Shown here: positions 11,179 through 20,653 of the stretch, piece by piece | How positions within the stretch are numbered: position 1 is the first letter of the stretch | Layout: each line of letters starts with the position of its first letter | Source: Hysterangium stoloniferum | Lineage: Eukaryota > Basidiomycota > Agaricomycetes > Hysterangiales > Hysterangiaceae | Length of the DNA: 64,000 nt | Direction of reading: 5' to 3' | NCBI GenBank assembly: GCA_015178975.1 | Contig: WHVD01000197.1 | Coordinates: 1 to 64,000, forward strand | Program-made: the position numbers and the translations under genes | Notes under the pieces: model-generated | Told to the model about the DNA's origin: nothing | The model's database searches: none | The model's input: only the letters and a program-made list of their open reading frames with translations

Positions 11179-11796
11179 TGTGAGGAGTATGCTTTTACCA
11201 CAGTTTCATTATGGTAAAACACTCCTTTTATTTTATTTATATTTTACACATTTTATTCATATTTTTCTATTCTTTATATTCTTCAAATATTGCACCATTT
11301 CATTAGTTCGAAGCTTTGTGTATGCTTGCGGGTGCACTTGGCACCAAATGAAACTTAGACACTTTTTACCCTGCAACCACGACTTATCCTGACACCCAGT
11401 TAGTGTCTTGTAAGTTGTGATTGGGGTATCATCTCAACCGTTACAGATGGGCTTCGACTATTCATGCAATCAGAGTTTCGAACTGTACCAGTCAAAACTC
11501 CATCTATATCTCAACCCACATGGACTACATCCGCACTACTCCAGTATTCAACTCTCTTGTTACTCTTTTCTACACTCGAGCAGTCATTTGGAATTGCACT
11601 TAACAGTCGATTCCCTTTATTCATTCTAGCTCTCTACTTTACTTTAGATAGCTACTTCACTCAGTTGTATTGAACTCGGTAGTCAATACCTGTTCGGCCT
11701 GTATTAGACTTAGACAGTCAATACATTTACCTGTCGTACCTAAATGGTCAATATTCTTCGTATATAGAACAGTTAGAACTTCTACCACTCTTCACA
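11179..11796 (+). repeat. Solo LTR-C in gypsy E1, TSD CTATG
   Basis: 618 bp, starting TGTGAGGAGTATGC and ending CTTCACA, flanked by CTATG at 11174-11178 and 11797-11801. Its 3' half resembles LTR-B, so it is a related variant with a different U3. Confidence 0.92.
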
Positions 11797-12873
11797 CTAT
11801 GAGGTGAGCAATCTTGATTGTCATTGACTGCATTGATTCCTTCTCAGTTGAAGATCTAGGTGTCTGAGCCCTTTTGTTTGTGTTGTGAATTAATCCAACA
11901 GTTTCCCCTCACCTAATGATTCACAGTGTCAGAGAGGGATTAGCAAGAGGTATTGCAGCGTGTTCCCTAGAGATGGCAGTGGTGGGAGTGGCTAGTATAC
12001 TTCCATTGTCATTCTGCAAGATGACTCCCTCGACTATCCATTGGTCACCGATAAGATCTCCAACATAGATTGGTACTAATCAAGCTGATTCTGGTTCTAT
12101 AGTACAATCCTGTAGGGCTTGTGTGACTCTTTCAGTATGCACCCTTTTGTCTAGTTTAGAAGTCAATTCAGGTGAGTCGTTGGTTCATTCCTCAAGGGGA
12201 ATCTTGCTAATCGAGAAGGCTAAAGGCTGTGGCTCTTTGGAGGAACTGGCTAGGGTAGACCCCACCCTCCCTGGTAGAATCAATCTAGAGCCCAATGGCT
12301 GGTCTCGTAGTGTCCCAATCTCATAGTTCACGTAAAAGTCCTCCCCCAGAAGAATCAGCACAGTCATACCTCGGACAACATACATTTTGGCAGTAAATTT
12401 AAGGAGCATACTGGTTTCATCTTCAAGGTAAATTGGGATATTGACATATCCTAAGACTTTAGCATTACCAATAAGCTGAATGAGACACAACTTGAGTCCT
12501 TGTTTGAGCTTGGGGCAGTCTTCTAGTTCCTTATAGAAATCCTCTGAAATTAAGGAAAGGTTGGCCCCAGCATCCAACCTGATTTTGATAGGATTAGAGG
12601 CTTCTGAATTCCCTATGTGTCTGTAGACGTGTAATGCCGAGATCCCTATACTGGAGTATCCACCAGGGGATCCCTTCTGCAGTAAATGATGGTCAAATCC
12701 TCCTTCATAGGCCAACTGGATCGAGGGTATTGGACCTTGGGTCTTTTGCTTTCCTTTTTTGCAGCAAGTTTGACGTCCCTCCTGACATGTCTACCGTAAA
12801 GTACCCTGGGCATAGCATTTGGAATGGAGTCATCTGCTTCAGAGTCTGAATCCTCATAAGCAATTAGGGTGGG

Positions 12874-13184
12874 TGTGAAGGGTATGCATATATCATGATT
12901 GGACTGTGGAATAATATACATATTATAGTACTTTATTATCTAGTTTTCTTTTCTTTTCTTTAACTCTCTATATCTTTCGAGCATACCCATATTTCTTAGT
13001 TTGAAGTCTTGTGTATATCTATGGGCGCTCTCGGTGCCAAATGACAGACACCTTTTTACCTAGCAGACACCACCTTGTAACGACCCCGACGTCGAATAGC
13101 GAGAGGTGTCAAGGGTAACATCTCAGCTACCTATAAAGGTAGTGACTTCTTGCATACTAATAAACCGCGAAGGTCAAGTCCCAC
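12874..13184 (+). repeat. LTR-A fragment
   Basis: Begins TGTGAAGGGTATGC as at 5168 and 34583, and is cut after 311 bp by an LTR-B fragment. Confidence 0.88.
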
Positions 13185-13448
13185 TGTGAAGAGTGGTGGA
13201 AGTTCTAACCGTTCTATATACGAAGAATATCGACCGTTTAGGTACGACACCAGGATGTATTGACTGTCTAAGTCTAATACAGACTGAACGCGTATTGACT
13301 GCTTAGTTCAATACGGTAGAGAGAAGTAACTATCTAAAGTAAGGTAGAGGCTAGAACGAATAAGTAGAATTGACTGTTAAGTGCAATTCTGAATGACTGC
13401 TCGAGTGCAAGTAGAGTAACTAGAGAGTCGAATAATAGAGTAGCGTGG
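13185..13448 (-). repeat. LTR-B fragment, minus strand
   Basis: Matches the 3' end of LTR-B in reverse (plus strand TGTGAAGAGTGG), as at 61151. It is cut after 264 bp by an LTR-S fragment. Confidence 0.87.
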
Positions 13449-13658
13449 TGTTAAATGTGACCTGTGACTTACTGTGACACGTGACACACACAAGTCTGAG
13501 GAAAGTTGTTACTATTCAGGTCACTAACTACAAGCTTATATATGTTATACATCAGTAGGCTTGTCAGCTGTCATAAGTGACAGCTGGTTGACAGCTGGTT
13601 GACAGCTGTCATAAGTGACAGCTGATTGACAGCTTGAATGGAAACTGACAGCTGATTG
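13449..13658 (-). repeat. LTR-S fragment, inverted next to copia-1
   Basis: Starts TGTTAAATGTGACC (the reverse of the LTR-S end) and stops inside the CAGCTG repeat block at the copia-1 5' LTR. It forms a large inverted repeat with 13800-14007. Confidence 0.9.
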
Positions 13659-13689
13659 TGTTAAAACTGCCTCCACTGTCTCCAAAACC

Positions 13690-13722
13690 TTCTGGAACCT
13701 TCTAGAACCTTCTAGAAGCTTC
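13690..13722 (+). promoter_or_regulatory. Seven-unit heat-shock element in LTR-S
   Basis: TTC and GAA alternate exactly every five bases: TTC 13690, GAA 13695, TTC 13700, GAA 13705, TTC 13710, GAA 13715, TTC 13720. Heat-shock factor binds such inverted nGAAn units. The same array is at 18247-18279, 22436-22468, 23767-23799, 24997-25029, 26677-26709 and 56392-56424. Confidence 0.75.
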
Positions 13723-13913
13723 CAGCATGTTCCAGGGTATTCCCAGTTCATTTCCCATGACAGCTGTCAATCAGCTGTCACTTTGTATTCCAGCTGTCAA
13801 TCAGCTGTCAGTTTCCATTCAAGCTGTCAATCAGCTGTCACTTATGACAGCTGTCAACCAGCTGTCAACCAGCTGTCACTTATGACAGCTGACAAGCCTA
13901 CTGATGTATAACA

Positions 13914-13920
13914 TATATAA
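13914..13920 (+). promoter_or_regulatory. TATA box of LTR-S
   Basis: TATATAA lies about 190 bp downstream of the heat-shock array and 87 bp before the LTR end, and is conserved in the other LTR-S copies. Confidence 0.55.
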
Positions 13921-14007
13921 GCTTGTAGTTAGTGACCTGAATAGTAACAACTTTCCTCAGACTTGTGTGTGTCACGTGTCACAGTAAGTCACAGGTCACT
14001 TTTAACA

Positions 14008-14020
14008 GGTTATGGGCCCC
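14008..14020 (+). other. Primer binding site, iMet half-tRNA type
   Basis: GGTTATGGGCCCC follows the LTR directly. It is complementary to the anticodon stem-loop of initiator tRNA-Met (GGGCCCAUAACC), not to a tRNA 3' end. Drosophila copia is known to prime from such an internal site. The same site occurs at 22168-22180, 56094-56106, 58020-58032 (all minus) and 62717-62729. Confidence 0.75.
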
Positions 14021-14248
14021 GCGCTCTAAGCGCTCTAGTACTGTATAACGTTTTGCAAACTCGCTTCTTTTGAGTAAGTTTCAGCCTATACTTTATATTC
14101 CCCTGCCAGGCCCAGCCTTATTGCTGTTGCTAGTAGGGAGGAACTTGTACGCCACTAAGGCTGAGTTTCCCTCGAGACTACCGTCTGGACCTCGAGTTAA
14201 ATACCTTTTTTCTCAACTTCTTTGCGAGTTTGCTACATCTATACTACA

Positions 14249-16540
14249 ATGCCATCTTCCATTCTCCAATTCCCTAAAGTCAATCAGACTAAAGGGAAGA
14301 AGGCAAATAGCACTCAAGAGACAATGTCTCAGGGCAATGCACCCACTGCATTTCTCAAATGTGCTTTCTGCTCCATGACCAACCATACTATGGACAAGTG
14401 TCATCGCTTCATCAAGAAGCAGCAGGAAGCACAGGAGAGTGTCCTTACCAATCGTGCTAAAGGGAAGAAAAAGCCAAATAGGCCTCAGAAGACAATGTCT
14501 CAAAACAATGTTGAATATAGTGGAAATGCACTTGCTTTCTCCTCATCCGATTCCTCCACCCTGCAGAATGGTTCTGACTATGATTGGCTTGCTGATACAG
14601 GTGCTAGTAGTCATATGACTCCTCATAGTCATTGGCTGCGTAACTACACACCATTATGTGTCCCAATCAAGTTAGCAGATCATACTGTTATCTACTCTGC
14701 AGGAGTTGGTTCTGTGGTATTCAACCCAGTTATAAATGGAAGGAAATCGCGATCTGTGGAGCTTACAAGAGTTTTGCATGTACCACAACTGCGCAGTAAC
14801 CTATTGTCTTGTCTTTATCTCACAAGACACAAAGGACTACTCATACACATTGATCGAACAACCATGCATTTCAAACTCTCTGGCCAGACTTTGTTTACAG
14901 CCAGAGTTACTGCACAGAATGCAGGCATCCTAAATGGTGCCACTGCACCTATTATTGAGCAAGCTGGTGCTGCCTCCACTCTTCCCTTTGATATCAATCT
15001 CTGGCATCGCCGTCTTGGACATCACAGCTATGCTGATGTCCAGAAGATGATCAGAGAAGGATTGGTGGTTGGCTTAAACCTTGACTCAAAGGAACAACCT
15101 GATCCTATCTGTGAACCTTGCCTTGCTGGCAAAATGACTGCCAATCCATTTCCTACCTCACCAAGTCAATCTCAGACACCACTTGAGCTTATTCATAGTG
15201 ATCTACATGGACCACTTCCTGTGCAAACAACTGAGGGTTATCACTACTGGATAACCTTTATTGATGATTGCACCAAGTTGCGAGCTGTTCTGTTCTTAAA
15301 ACGGAAGAGTGATGCATTTGAAGCATTCAGGAGATACAAAGCTTATGCTGAGAATCTTCTGGGTTGCAAGGTCAAAGCTCTGCAGGATGACAAAGGGGGT
15401 GAATACATGTCAAATGCTTTCATCAAGTTTACAGATGAATGTGGAATAGCACGCCGTCATACTACTCGCAATCGCCCTCAACAGAATGGAGTTGCAGAAC
15501 GAGCCAATCGTACCTTAGCTGATCATGTCACTGCCATGATGCATGAAGCGCGTATGCCTGCCTCATTCTGGAATCATGCTGTGGCATCTTATGTCTATGT
15601 ATGGAATCGTCTGCCTACTGCACCATTGCCTAAAACTACACCCTATGAGCAATGGTACAAGCAGAAACCAGATGTGAGCAACTTGCGAGTGTGGGGGTGT
15701 ACTGCCTATGTTTACATTCAAAAGGACAAAAGGAAGTCACTTCAGTCACACATGGAGAAATGCCTCTTTCTAGGCTATCCTGTGGGATACAAAGGTTGGC
15801 AATTCTACAACCCTGTTACAAAGAAGTTTATCATCTCTGAACGGGCTGTATTTGATGAACGCCACTTTCCTGGTCTATCTACTACTGGACCAATGCCTAA
15901 TATTAGGCTTTTCCCAAATATACCAAACTCTGACATTCCTTTATTTGTGCCAGAAGTAGAGGGGGATAATGATATTTCTGTCCCTCCTACTCATATTCCT
16001 GCACCTCCTGCTTATATTCCTGCACCTCCTGTTCAGATTCCTGCACCTCCTGCTCAGATTCCTGCACTTCCTGAACCCATTCAACTACCTCCTCCACCTG
16101 CACCAGAACCACAGCTTCGTCGCTCTCAGCGTGTTCCAAAGCAACCTGGTGAATGGTGGAAGGTACAACCAGCTCCAGCTCTAGCTGAAGATGATGATGA
16201 GGACATTGATTATGAGGAAGTACAATTTGTTGGAACAGCTTCAACTGCTGATCCACAAAACTACAAGCAGGCTATGAAAGGTGATGATGCAGATAAATGG
16301 CAAGAGGCTATCAATGCAGAGTACAATACACTGGTAGAAAACAAGACATGGGAACTTGTTGACCTCCCAGTTGGTGCAAAGGCAATTGGTTCTGGTTGGG
16401 TGTTTAAAGTCAAACACAATGCAGATGGCACAATTGAGCGTTATAAAGCTCGCCTTGTTGCCAAAGGATACTCACAACGTCCTGGCATTGACTACAATGA
16501 AGTGTTTGCACCTACTTTAGACCTGCAACTCTGCGTTTGA
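14249..16540 (+). CDS. Copia-1 Gag zinc knuckle-protease-integrase-RT N-terminus
   Basis: The start is the ATG at 14249; upstream in-frame codons are non-ATG. A CCHC zinc knuckle (CAFCSMTNHTMDKC) lies near residue 40, but the 200 or more residues of capsid that should precede it are absent. Protease has LADTGASSH. Integrase has the HHCC finger (WHRRLGHHS, CEPC) and a DDE core (HSDLHGP, DDKGGEY, NGVAERANRT). A Pro-rich linker with repeated IPAPP units (15990-16080) precedes the RT start (WVFKVKHNADG, RYKARLVAKGY). The ORF stops early because one base is missing near 16522, after VFAPTLDL; RT continues in the next frame. The same short-gag layout recurs in copy X. Confidence 0.9.
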   Translation: MPSSILQFPKVNQTKGKKANSTQETMSQGNAPTAFLKCAFCSMTNHTMDKCHRFIKKQQEAQESVLTNRAKGKKKPNRPQKTMSQNNVEYSGNALAFSSSDSSTLQNGSDYDWLADTGASSHMTPHSHWLRNYTPLCVPIKLADHTVIYSAGVGSVVFNPVINGRKSRSVELTRVLHVPQLRSNLLSCLYLTRHKGLLIHIDRTTMHFKLSGQTLFTARVTAQNAGILNGATAPIIEQAGAASTLPFDINLWHRRLGHHSYADVQKMIREGLVVGLNLDSKEQPDPICEPCLAGKMTANPFPTSPSQSQTPLELIHSDLHGPLPVQTTEGYHYWITFIDDCTKLRAVLFLKRKSDAFEAFRRYKAYAENLLGCKVKALQDDKGGEYMSNAFIKFTDECGIARRHTTRNRPQQNGVAERANRTLADHVTAMMHEARMPASFWNHAVASYVYVWNRLPTAPLPKTTPYEQWYKQKPDVSNLRVWGCTAYVYIQKDKRKSLQSHMEKCLFLGYPVGYKGWQFYNPVTKKFIISERAVFDERHFPGLSTTGPMPNIRLFPNIPNSDIPLFVPEVEGDNDISVPPTHIPAPPAYIPAPPVQIPAPPAQIPALPEPIQLPPPPAPEPQLRRSQRVPKQPGEWWKVQPAPALAEDDDEDIDYEEVQFVGTASTADPQNYKQAMKGDDADKWQEAINAEYNTLVENKTWELVDLPVGAKAIGSGWVFKVKHNADGTIERYKARLVAKGYSQRPGIDYNEVFAPTLDLQLCV

Positions 16541-18106
16541 TTCTGGCCCTAGCTGCCATTGAAGACATGGACTTGCGCTCTGTTGACATTTCTGCTGCTT
16601 TCACCCATGGTGACCTTGATGAGACAATCTATATGAGACAACCTGAAGGCTTCCATCAAGGAGGTCCTAATAAGGTTCTCAGACTCTTGAAATCACTTTA
16701 TGGTCTCAAGCAGGGATCTCGTCAATGGAACATCAAGTTACATGGTGCACTTACTGAAATGGAGTTCAAACGAATTGAATCTGATACCTCTGTTTACATT
16801 TATTCAAATGGAGAGGTCAAGATCTTTGTACCCATTTACATTGATGATATTACATTTGCATCCAAGTCCACTCTTGCCATTGACAAAGCTGTCAAGCAAT
16901 TGTCCCTGCATTTCAAATGCCGTGATCTTGGACCCACTGTTTATTTACTTGGTGTGGGAGTTGGCAGAGATCGCTCTAAGCGTCTCCTTACTCTTGATCA
17001 GCGACAATTTATTCTCAACATGCTTGAGCGTTATAACATGTCTGACTTGTTAGAGTATGATGATTACGATTAGTATTAAATCATACCTCGTATTGTGAAT
17101 GTATTTTTCCGGTCTGGTTCACATGTGATTAGCTATATTTAGTTTAGTGTTCCCTTAGTTCCAAACCAAGTGCACAGACCATGTAGCTTAGTATATAGTT
17201 ACATCCAGATGAGAGTAGGACCTCATCTGGAAACCTAGCTATATCACCGGTTTACTTCTACCCGCTCAGTCCTTAGTGGCATTCGCTCCAAGTGCCGAGA
17301 GTCATCGCACTGTGATCCCCCAGGCTTGCAGATCATAACATGACTGTCATCCAGTTCTCACACCTATGACACCTGGTACATCTCTTTCCAAAGAAATGGG
17401 TCCTGAGAATGCTGCAGAGGTGGATTTCATGCGTAGTGTTCCTTATCTCAGTGCTGTTGGGTCTTTACAATACCTGGCTACTATGACTCGTCCAGATATT
17501 GCTTATACTGTGTCCTACTTGGCACGTTTTAATTGCAATCCTGGACCAAAGCATTGGACAGCAGTGAAGCACTTGTTCAGATACCTAAAAGGTACACTGG
17601 ATTACAAGTTGCATTACTCTGGTAAATGTGTCTCTGAATTATTCACCACATACACTGATGCTGCTCATGGTGATTGTATTGATTCTGGAAGATCCACTGG
17701 TGGTTATGTCACTATGATGGCTGGAGGTGCTATTGGCTGGAGTAGTAAACTGCAAAGTATTGTCACACTTTCTACAACTGAAGCAGAATTTGTCTCTGCT
17801 GTAGAAGCTGGCAAGGAGATTGCCTGGATGCGAAAAATCCTAGGTGAATTTGGCTACCAAGTTAATCAGCCTTCAACTCTACACATTGACAACCAGTCTG
17901 CTATCAGTGTTGCTAAGAATCCTGAGCATCATGGGAGGATGAAACATCTTGACCTTCGCTACTATTGGCTTAGGGATGCTGTAAATGCCAAGTGTATTAC
18001 TCCTTCCTATATTCCTACTGCAGAACAACTTGCAGATATTCTAACGAAACCTCTATCCACTCCAAAAGTTCAATTTTGTTGTGCTGGAATGGGTATAAGG
18101 ACTTAG
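16523..18106 (+). pseudogene. Copia-1 RT C-terminal part and RNase H
   Basis: RT continues with the palm motif YIDDI near 16840. The sequence is broken at 17047 by a 293-bp solo LTR and resumes at 17346. RNase H follows, with YTDAAHGD, STTEAEF and HIDNQSAI, and the Copia tail ADILTKPL, ending at TAG 18104-18106. Without the frameshift and the insertion the polyprotein would be open, so inactivation looks recent. Confidence 0.88.
17048..17340 (+). repeat. Solo LTR, 293 bp, TSD TGACT
   Basis: Starts TGTTAGAGTATGATGATTAC and ends GATCATAACA, flanked by TGACT at 17043-17047 and 17341-17345. The first bases resemble LTR2, but the rest does not. This is the only copy of the family here. Confidence 0.9.
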
Positions 18107-18142
18107 TTTCTTGTTTTCTTTCTTACTCTCTGTAGTTTAGCA

Positions 18143-18145
<3 letters not shown>

Positions 18146-18180
<35 letters not shown>

Positions 18181-18215
18181 CTTTTTCTTTGGAGACATGT
18201 GAGATCAGGGGGGTC
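18146..18215 (+). repeat. CT microsatellite and G-rich tract before the 3' LTR
   Basis: A (CT)n run spans about 18146-18176. GATCAGGGGGGTC directly before the LTR at 18216 is the likely polypurine tract. Confidence 0.6.
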
Positions 18216-18542
18216 TGTTAAAACTGCCTCCACTGTCTCCAAAACCTTCTGGAACCTTCTAGAACCTTCTAGAAGCTTCCAGCATGTTCCAGGGTATTCC
18301 CAGTTCATTTCCCATGACAGCTGTCAATCAGCTGTCACTTTGTATTCCAGCTGTCAATCAGCTGTCAGTTTCCATTCAAGCTGTCAATCAGCTGTCACTT
18401 ATGACAGCTGTCACTTATGACAGCTGACAAGCCTACTGATGTATAACATATATAAGCTTGTAGTTAGTGACCTGAATAGTAACAACTTTTCTCAGACTTG
18501 TGTGTGTCACGTGTCACAGTAAGTCACAGGTCACTTTTAACA
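18216..18542 (+). repeat. 3' LTR of copia-1 (LTR-S, 327 bp)
   Basis: Same as the 5' LTR except for a shorter CAGCTG block (about one repeat unit fewer), so the length difference lies in the minisatellite. Heat-shock array at 18247-18279. Confidence 0.95.
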
Positions 18543-19607
18543 CCTACTACAGGCAATTTGGACATCCGCTTCTGCAAGAAGGATGTCCATGGCCATGTCC
18601 TGTCCCTCTTCATCAAGGCTAGTAAGTAGGGAGCGGATTCTTTGTAGTTTTCGAGGGCAGTCACGACTGAGATGACCCGGCTGACGACACTCGAAACAGA
18701 GTGTTGAGGGAAGACCCCGGCCTTTTGTCGCATCAACGTCCATCGTGTCGGTCGGCCTAGAGGAGGGTAGTGTCGACGTGGAATGTGGGGGAAGTGGGGG
18801 AACGACGCGAGGGAACGTCGAAGGTTTCAGTGCGACCGGTCGCGTTGTGACGCCTGCTGAACGAAAAATCTCGTTTGCGTTTCGATTTCGGTCAAAGCGG
18901 GAAGCGGCGTCATACCAGCCTTGCTCATCGTTGTCCTTCGGGCGGTTCTCCATCATCGCAACCTGGGTCTGGATATGCGGTAAGAGGCCGTGTCGATATT
19001 TCATCACAATGGCTAACGCGTCTTTGTAACCTGCAAGGTCAACGAGTTCGTGAAACTCATCTGTGTACTCGTCGACCGTTCTTCGGGCTTGATGGTACGT
19101 CGTTCCTTCTAACTTGATACGGGCCGTAGCTGCTTCGTCAGCTGGAAAGAACTCACGCTCGAAGGTCCGCACGAAGGTCTCCCATGACGGTACCACGTCT
19201 CCTTGACTCCACGATTTCATGAGCCGATTTGTGAAAAGGGCGGCTCGACCCATCTTCATGAACGACACCACCCATTGAACCTTCGTCTCGTCCGTCTGGA
19301 ACTTCGACCCATTCATGCTGATGTACAGCAGACACGAGTTGTAGAAGGTACGTCCACCAGATCGATCACTGTCGTACGCGTTCGGAAGTGGAACCTTCGG
19401 GCCTGAGTTGGTCGAAACGGCAGCAGAAGTCGACGTAGGTAACGCGGGCGGTTGTGGAGGATTCGTTGGTGGTTGTGTTTGTACAGTGAGTTGCTGAAGA
19501 ATTTGCTGCAACAGGTCTGTATTTTGCTTCTGGGAGGCTTGGAGATCTCTAATGTCGTTACTGTGCTGTTCCAGCACCTGGTGGGGATCGGTAATAGAAG
19601 TCGACAT
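18543..19607 (-). CDS. Gag of gypsy E (family III), 3' end cut
   Basis: The start is the ATG at 19607-19605 (MSTSITDP). The N-terminus is coiled-coil-like and Gln-rich. A capsid-type retrotransposon Gag domain follows (SFMKMGRAALF, WETFVRTFEREFFP, EYTDEFHELVDLAGY). A CCHC zinc knuckle, CFECRQPGHLSRDC, lies near the C-terminus. The ORF is open to the point where the copia-1 3' LTR cuts it at 18542. It is only distantly similar to Gag of element D, so the two belong to related but separate families. Confidence 0.88.
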
Positions 19608-19633
19608 AATAGTAAAAATGAGGAGAGGGGACC

Positions 19634-19884
19634 TGTTAAAGGCATAGAAAAGAATTGACCCAGCCTGGGATTGAACCAAGGACCTCCTGGCTTTATATGC
19701 AGGTGCTCTTAACCACTGAGCTACTGGACCTATAGTCTAGTATTATATGATGAATTATATATACATATATATAAGGACTTGTGATGCCAACTTGTGCTCT
19801 TATAACAGTTTATATAGCTGATGGCAAGCCTAGGTCTTATAACAGTCTGTCACATATAGATATTGTATTTTCCCATTTCTAACA
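19634..19884 (-). repeat. tRNA-bearing TRIM solo LTR, TSD GGACC
   Basis: 251 bp, flanked by GGACC at 19629-19633 and 19885-19889, inserted in the leader of gypsy E just before the Gag ATG. The tRNA-like part is at 19656-19730. Confidence 0.93.
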
Positions 19885-20056
19885 GGACCGCGTGTAAACT
19901 TGAAGTAGATTAGATCTGTATAAAGGTTTGAATTCGTGATCTTGAATATGGTTCGAAAAATAGCGGCGGTGACTCCGGTCACTCGATGTGAGACTTTTCT
20001 TCTGTAAGGGCGACTCTCTAGACCACACTGACTCGCAATATGACTGAGTTGGGGCA

Positions 20057-20126
20057 CTAGCAGAGGGAATCCGAAGTAAGTTTTATACCTATCTATTATA
20101 TACATACAATGTACATTATTACTTAC
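20057..20126 (-). other. Candidate 70-nt leader intron of gypsy E, bounded by direct repeats
   Basis: On the minus strand a GTAAGT donor starts at 20126 and a CTGCTAG acceptor ends at 20057. The 20 bases ending in CTAG before the donor (20146-20127) recur as the last 20 bases of the intron (20076-20057). The leader of element D has the same layout at 28512-28574. Confidence 0.5.
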
Positions 20127-20313
20127 CTAGCAGAGGGAATCCGAAGAGAAAAGTCTAAGGAACCCTCAACTAGTGAGTGACTAACTAAAGGTGCAGCTGA
20201 GTTTGAAAATGTGATAAAAACAAGGTACTCTTATCCTTGACTTATGAGACTATATTAAGGAAGGTCAGGGATGAATTTAAAAAACTTGAGATTGTCCCCT
20301 GACACCTAGGGAG

Positions 20314-20460
20314 TGTTAGAAGTCATGGAAAAATACGAGAAGATTACAGGAAACAGTACTAATAACCCTCTTGGGGCTAGATTACTCAGAGGAACTTATT
20401 GGGGTTTTAGCAATATATATATCAACCATATTGAAGGCACAAATTGAACGTCCCCTTACA
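20314..20460 (-). repeat. 3' LTR of gypsy D (147 bp), shared with E
   Basis: Minus strand: starts TGTAAGGGGACG and ends CTTCTAACA. It is preceded by the purine tract AGAAGAGGGGGTGA (20474-20461), which identifies it as D's 3' LTR. Its other side continues into E's leader with the same CTCCCTAGG found after D's 5' LTR. Confidence 0.88.
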
Positions 20461-20653
20461 TCACCCCCTCTTCTAAGGCGTGACGCCTCGGAATGCTCAA
20501 GAACAAGAAAAGGAGGCACATTGGAACTACCCTACAAATCACATGTCGACAATCCCTCCTATGTCATATGCCATATCAACCATCCAAACACCATTTCTTC
20601 TACTCCCCAGACCGAGATAGGACATGCACTGTTCCTACCCCTAAGGACTACCA

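Larger units (their letters stand above)
7621..12873 (-). pseudogene. Gypsy E1 (subfamily II) protease-pol remnant
   Basis: Read from 12873 down to 7621, this is a degenerate Ty3/Gypsy element lacking gag and the 3' end. The protease region (about 12715-12185) has DAG in place of the usual DTG or DSG. The RT N-terminal part is at 10352-10098. The palm motif reads YIGN at 9797-9786 instead of YIDD, so a catalytic aspartate is lost. RNase H, a zinc-finger part (8789-8346) and an integrase core (8012-7621, CDRDKRW) follow, broken by stops and frameshifts. Two solo LTRs split it at 10361-10976 and 11179-11796. Sequence order and wording match gypsy C at 44-50 kb. Confidence 0.92.
13659..14007 (+). 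repeat. 5' LTR of copia-1 (LTR-S, 349 bp)
   Basis: Starts TGTTAAAACTGCC and ends CTTTTAACA. In order it holds a heat-shock-element array, a block of CAGCTG palindromes and a TATA box. The same LTR occurs at 18216, 22181, 23493, 24966, 26392 and 56107, with lengths from 319 to 349 bp. Confidence 0.95.
13659..18542 (+). mobile_element. Copia-1 (Ty1/Copia family S), two LTRs, short gag
   Basis: The element has LTRs at both ends (13659-14007 and 18216-18542), an internal-tRNA-type primer site, a gag-pol region in the Copia order PR-IN-RT-RNase H, and a G-rich stretch before the 3' LTR. The flanks (GATTG and CCTAC) do not match, so at least one side was rearranged. Its coding region is broken by one frameshift and one solo LTR. 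The N-terminal capsid domain expected of Copia Gag is missing. Confidence 0.93.

Noticed and set aside
13560-13660. CRISPR-like array from the regular GACAGCTG repeats
   Set aside because: Units are short, palindromic and contiguous, with no unique spacers, and are confined to LTR-S in a eukaryotic setting.
17048-17340. Intron in copia-1 RT
   Set aside because: It has TG...CA ends and a 5-bp TSD (TGACT), and lacks plausible splice sites at its edges; it is a solo LTR.
18146-18176. CT microsatellite as a functional polypyrimidine or promoter element
   Set aside because: It is a simple repeat seen only once in the window, and nothing conserved supports a role.
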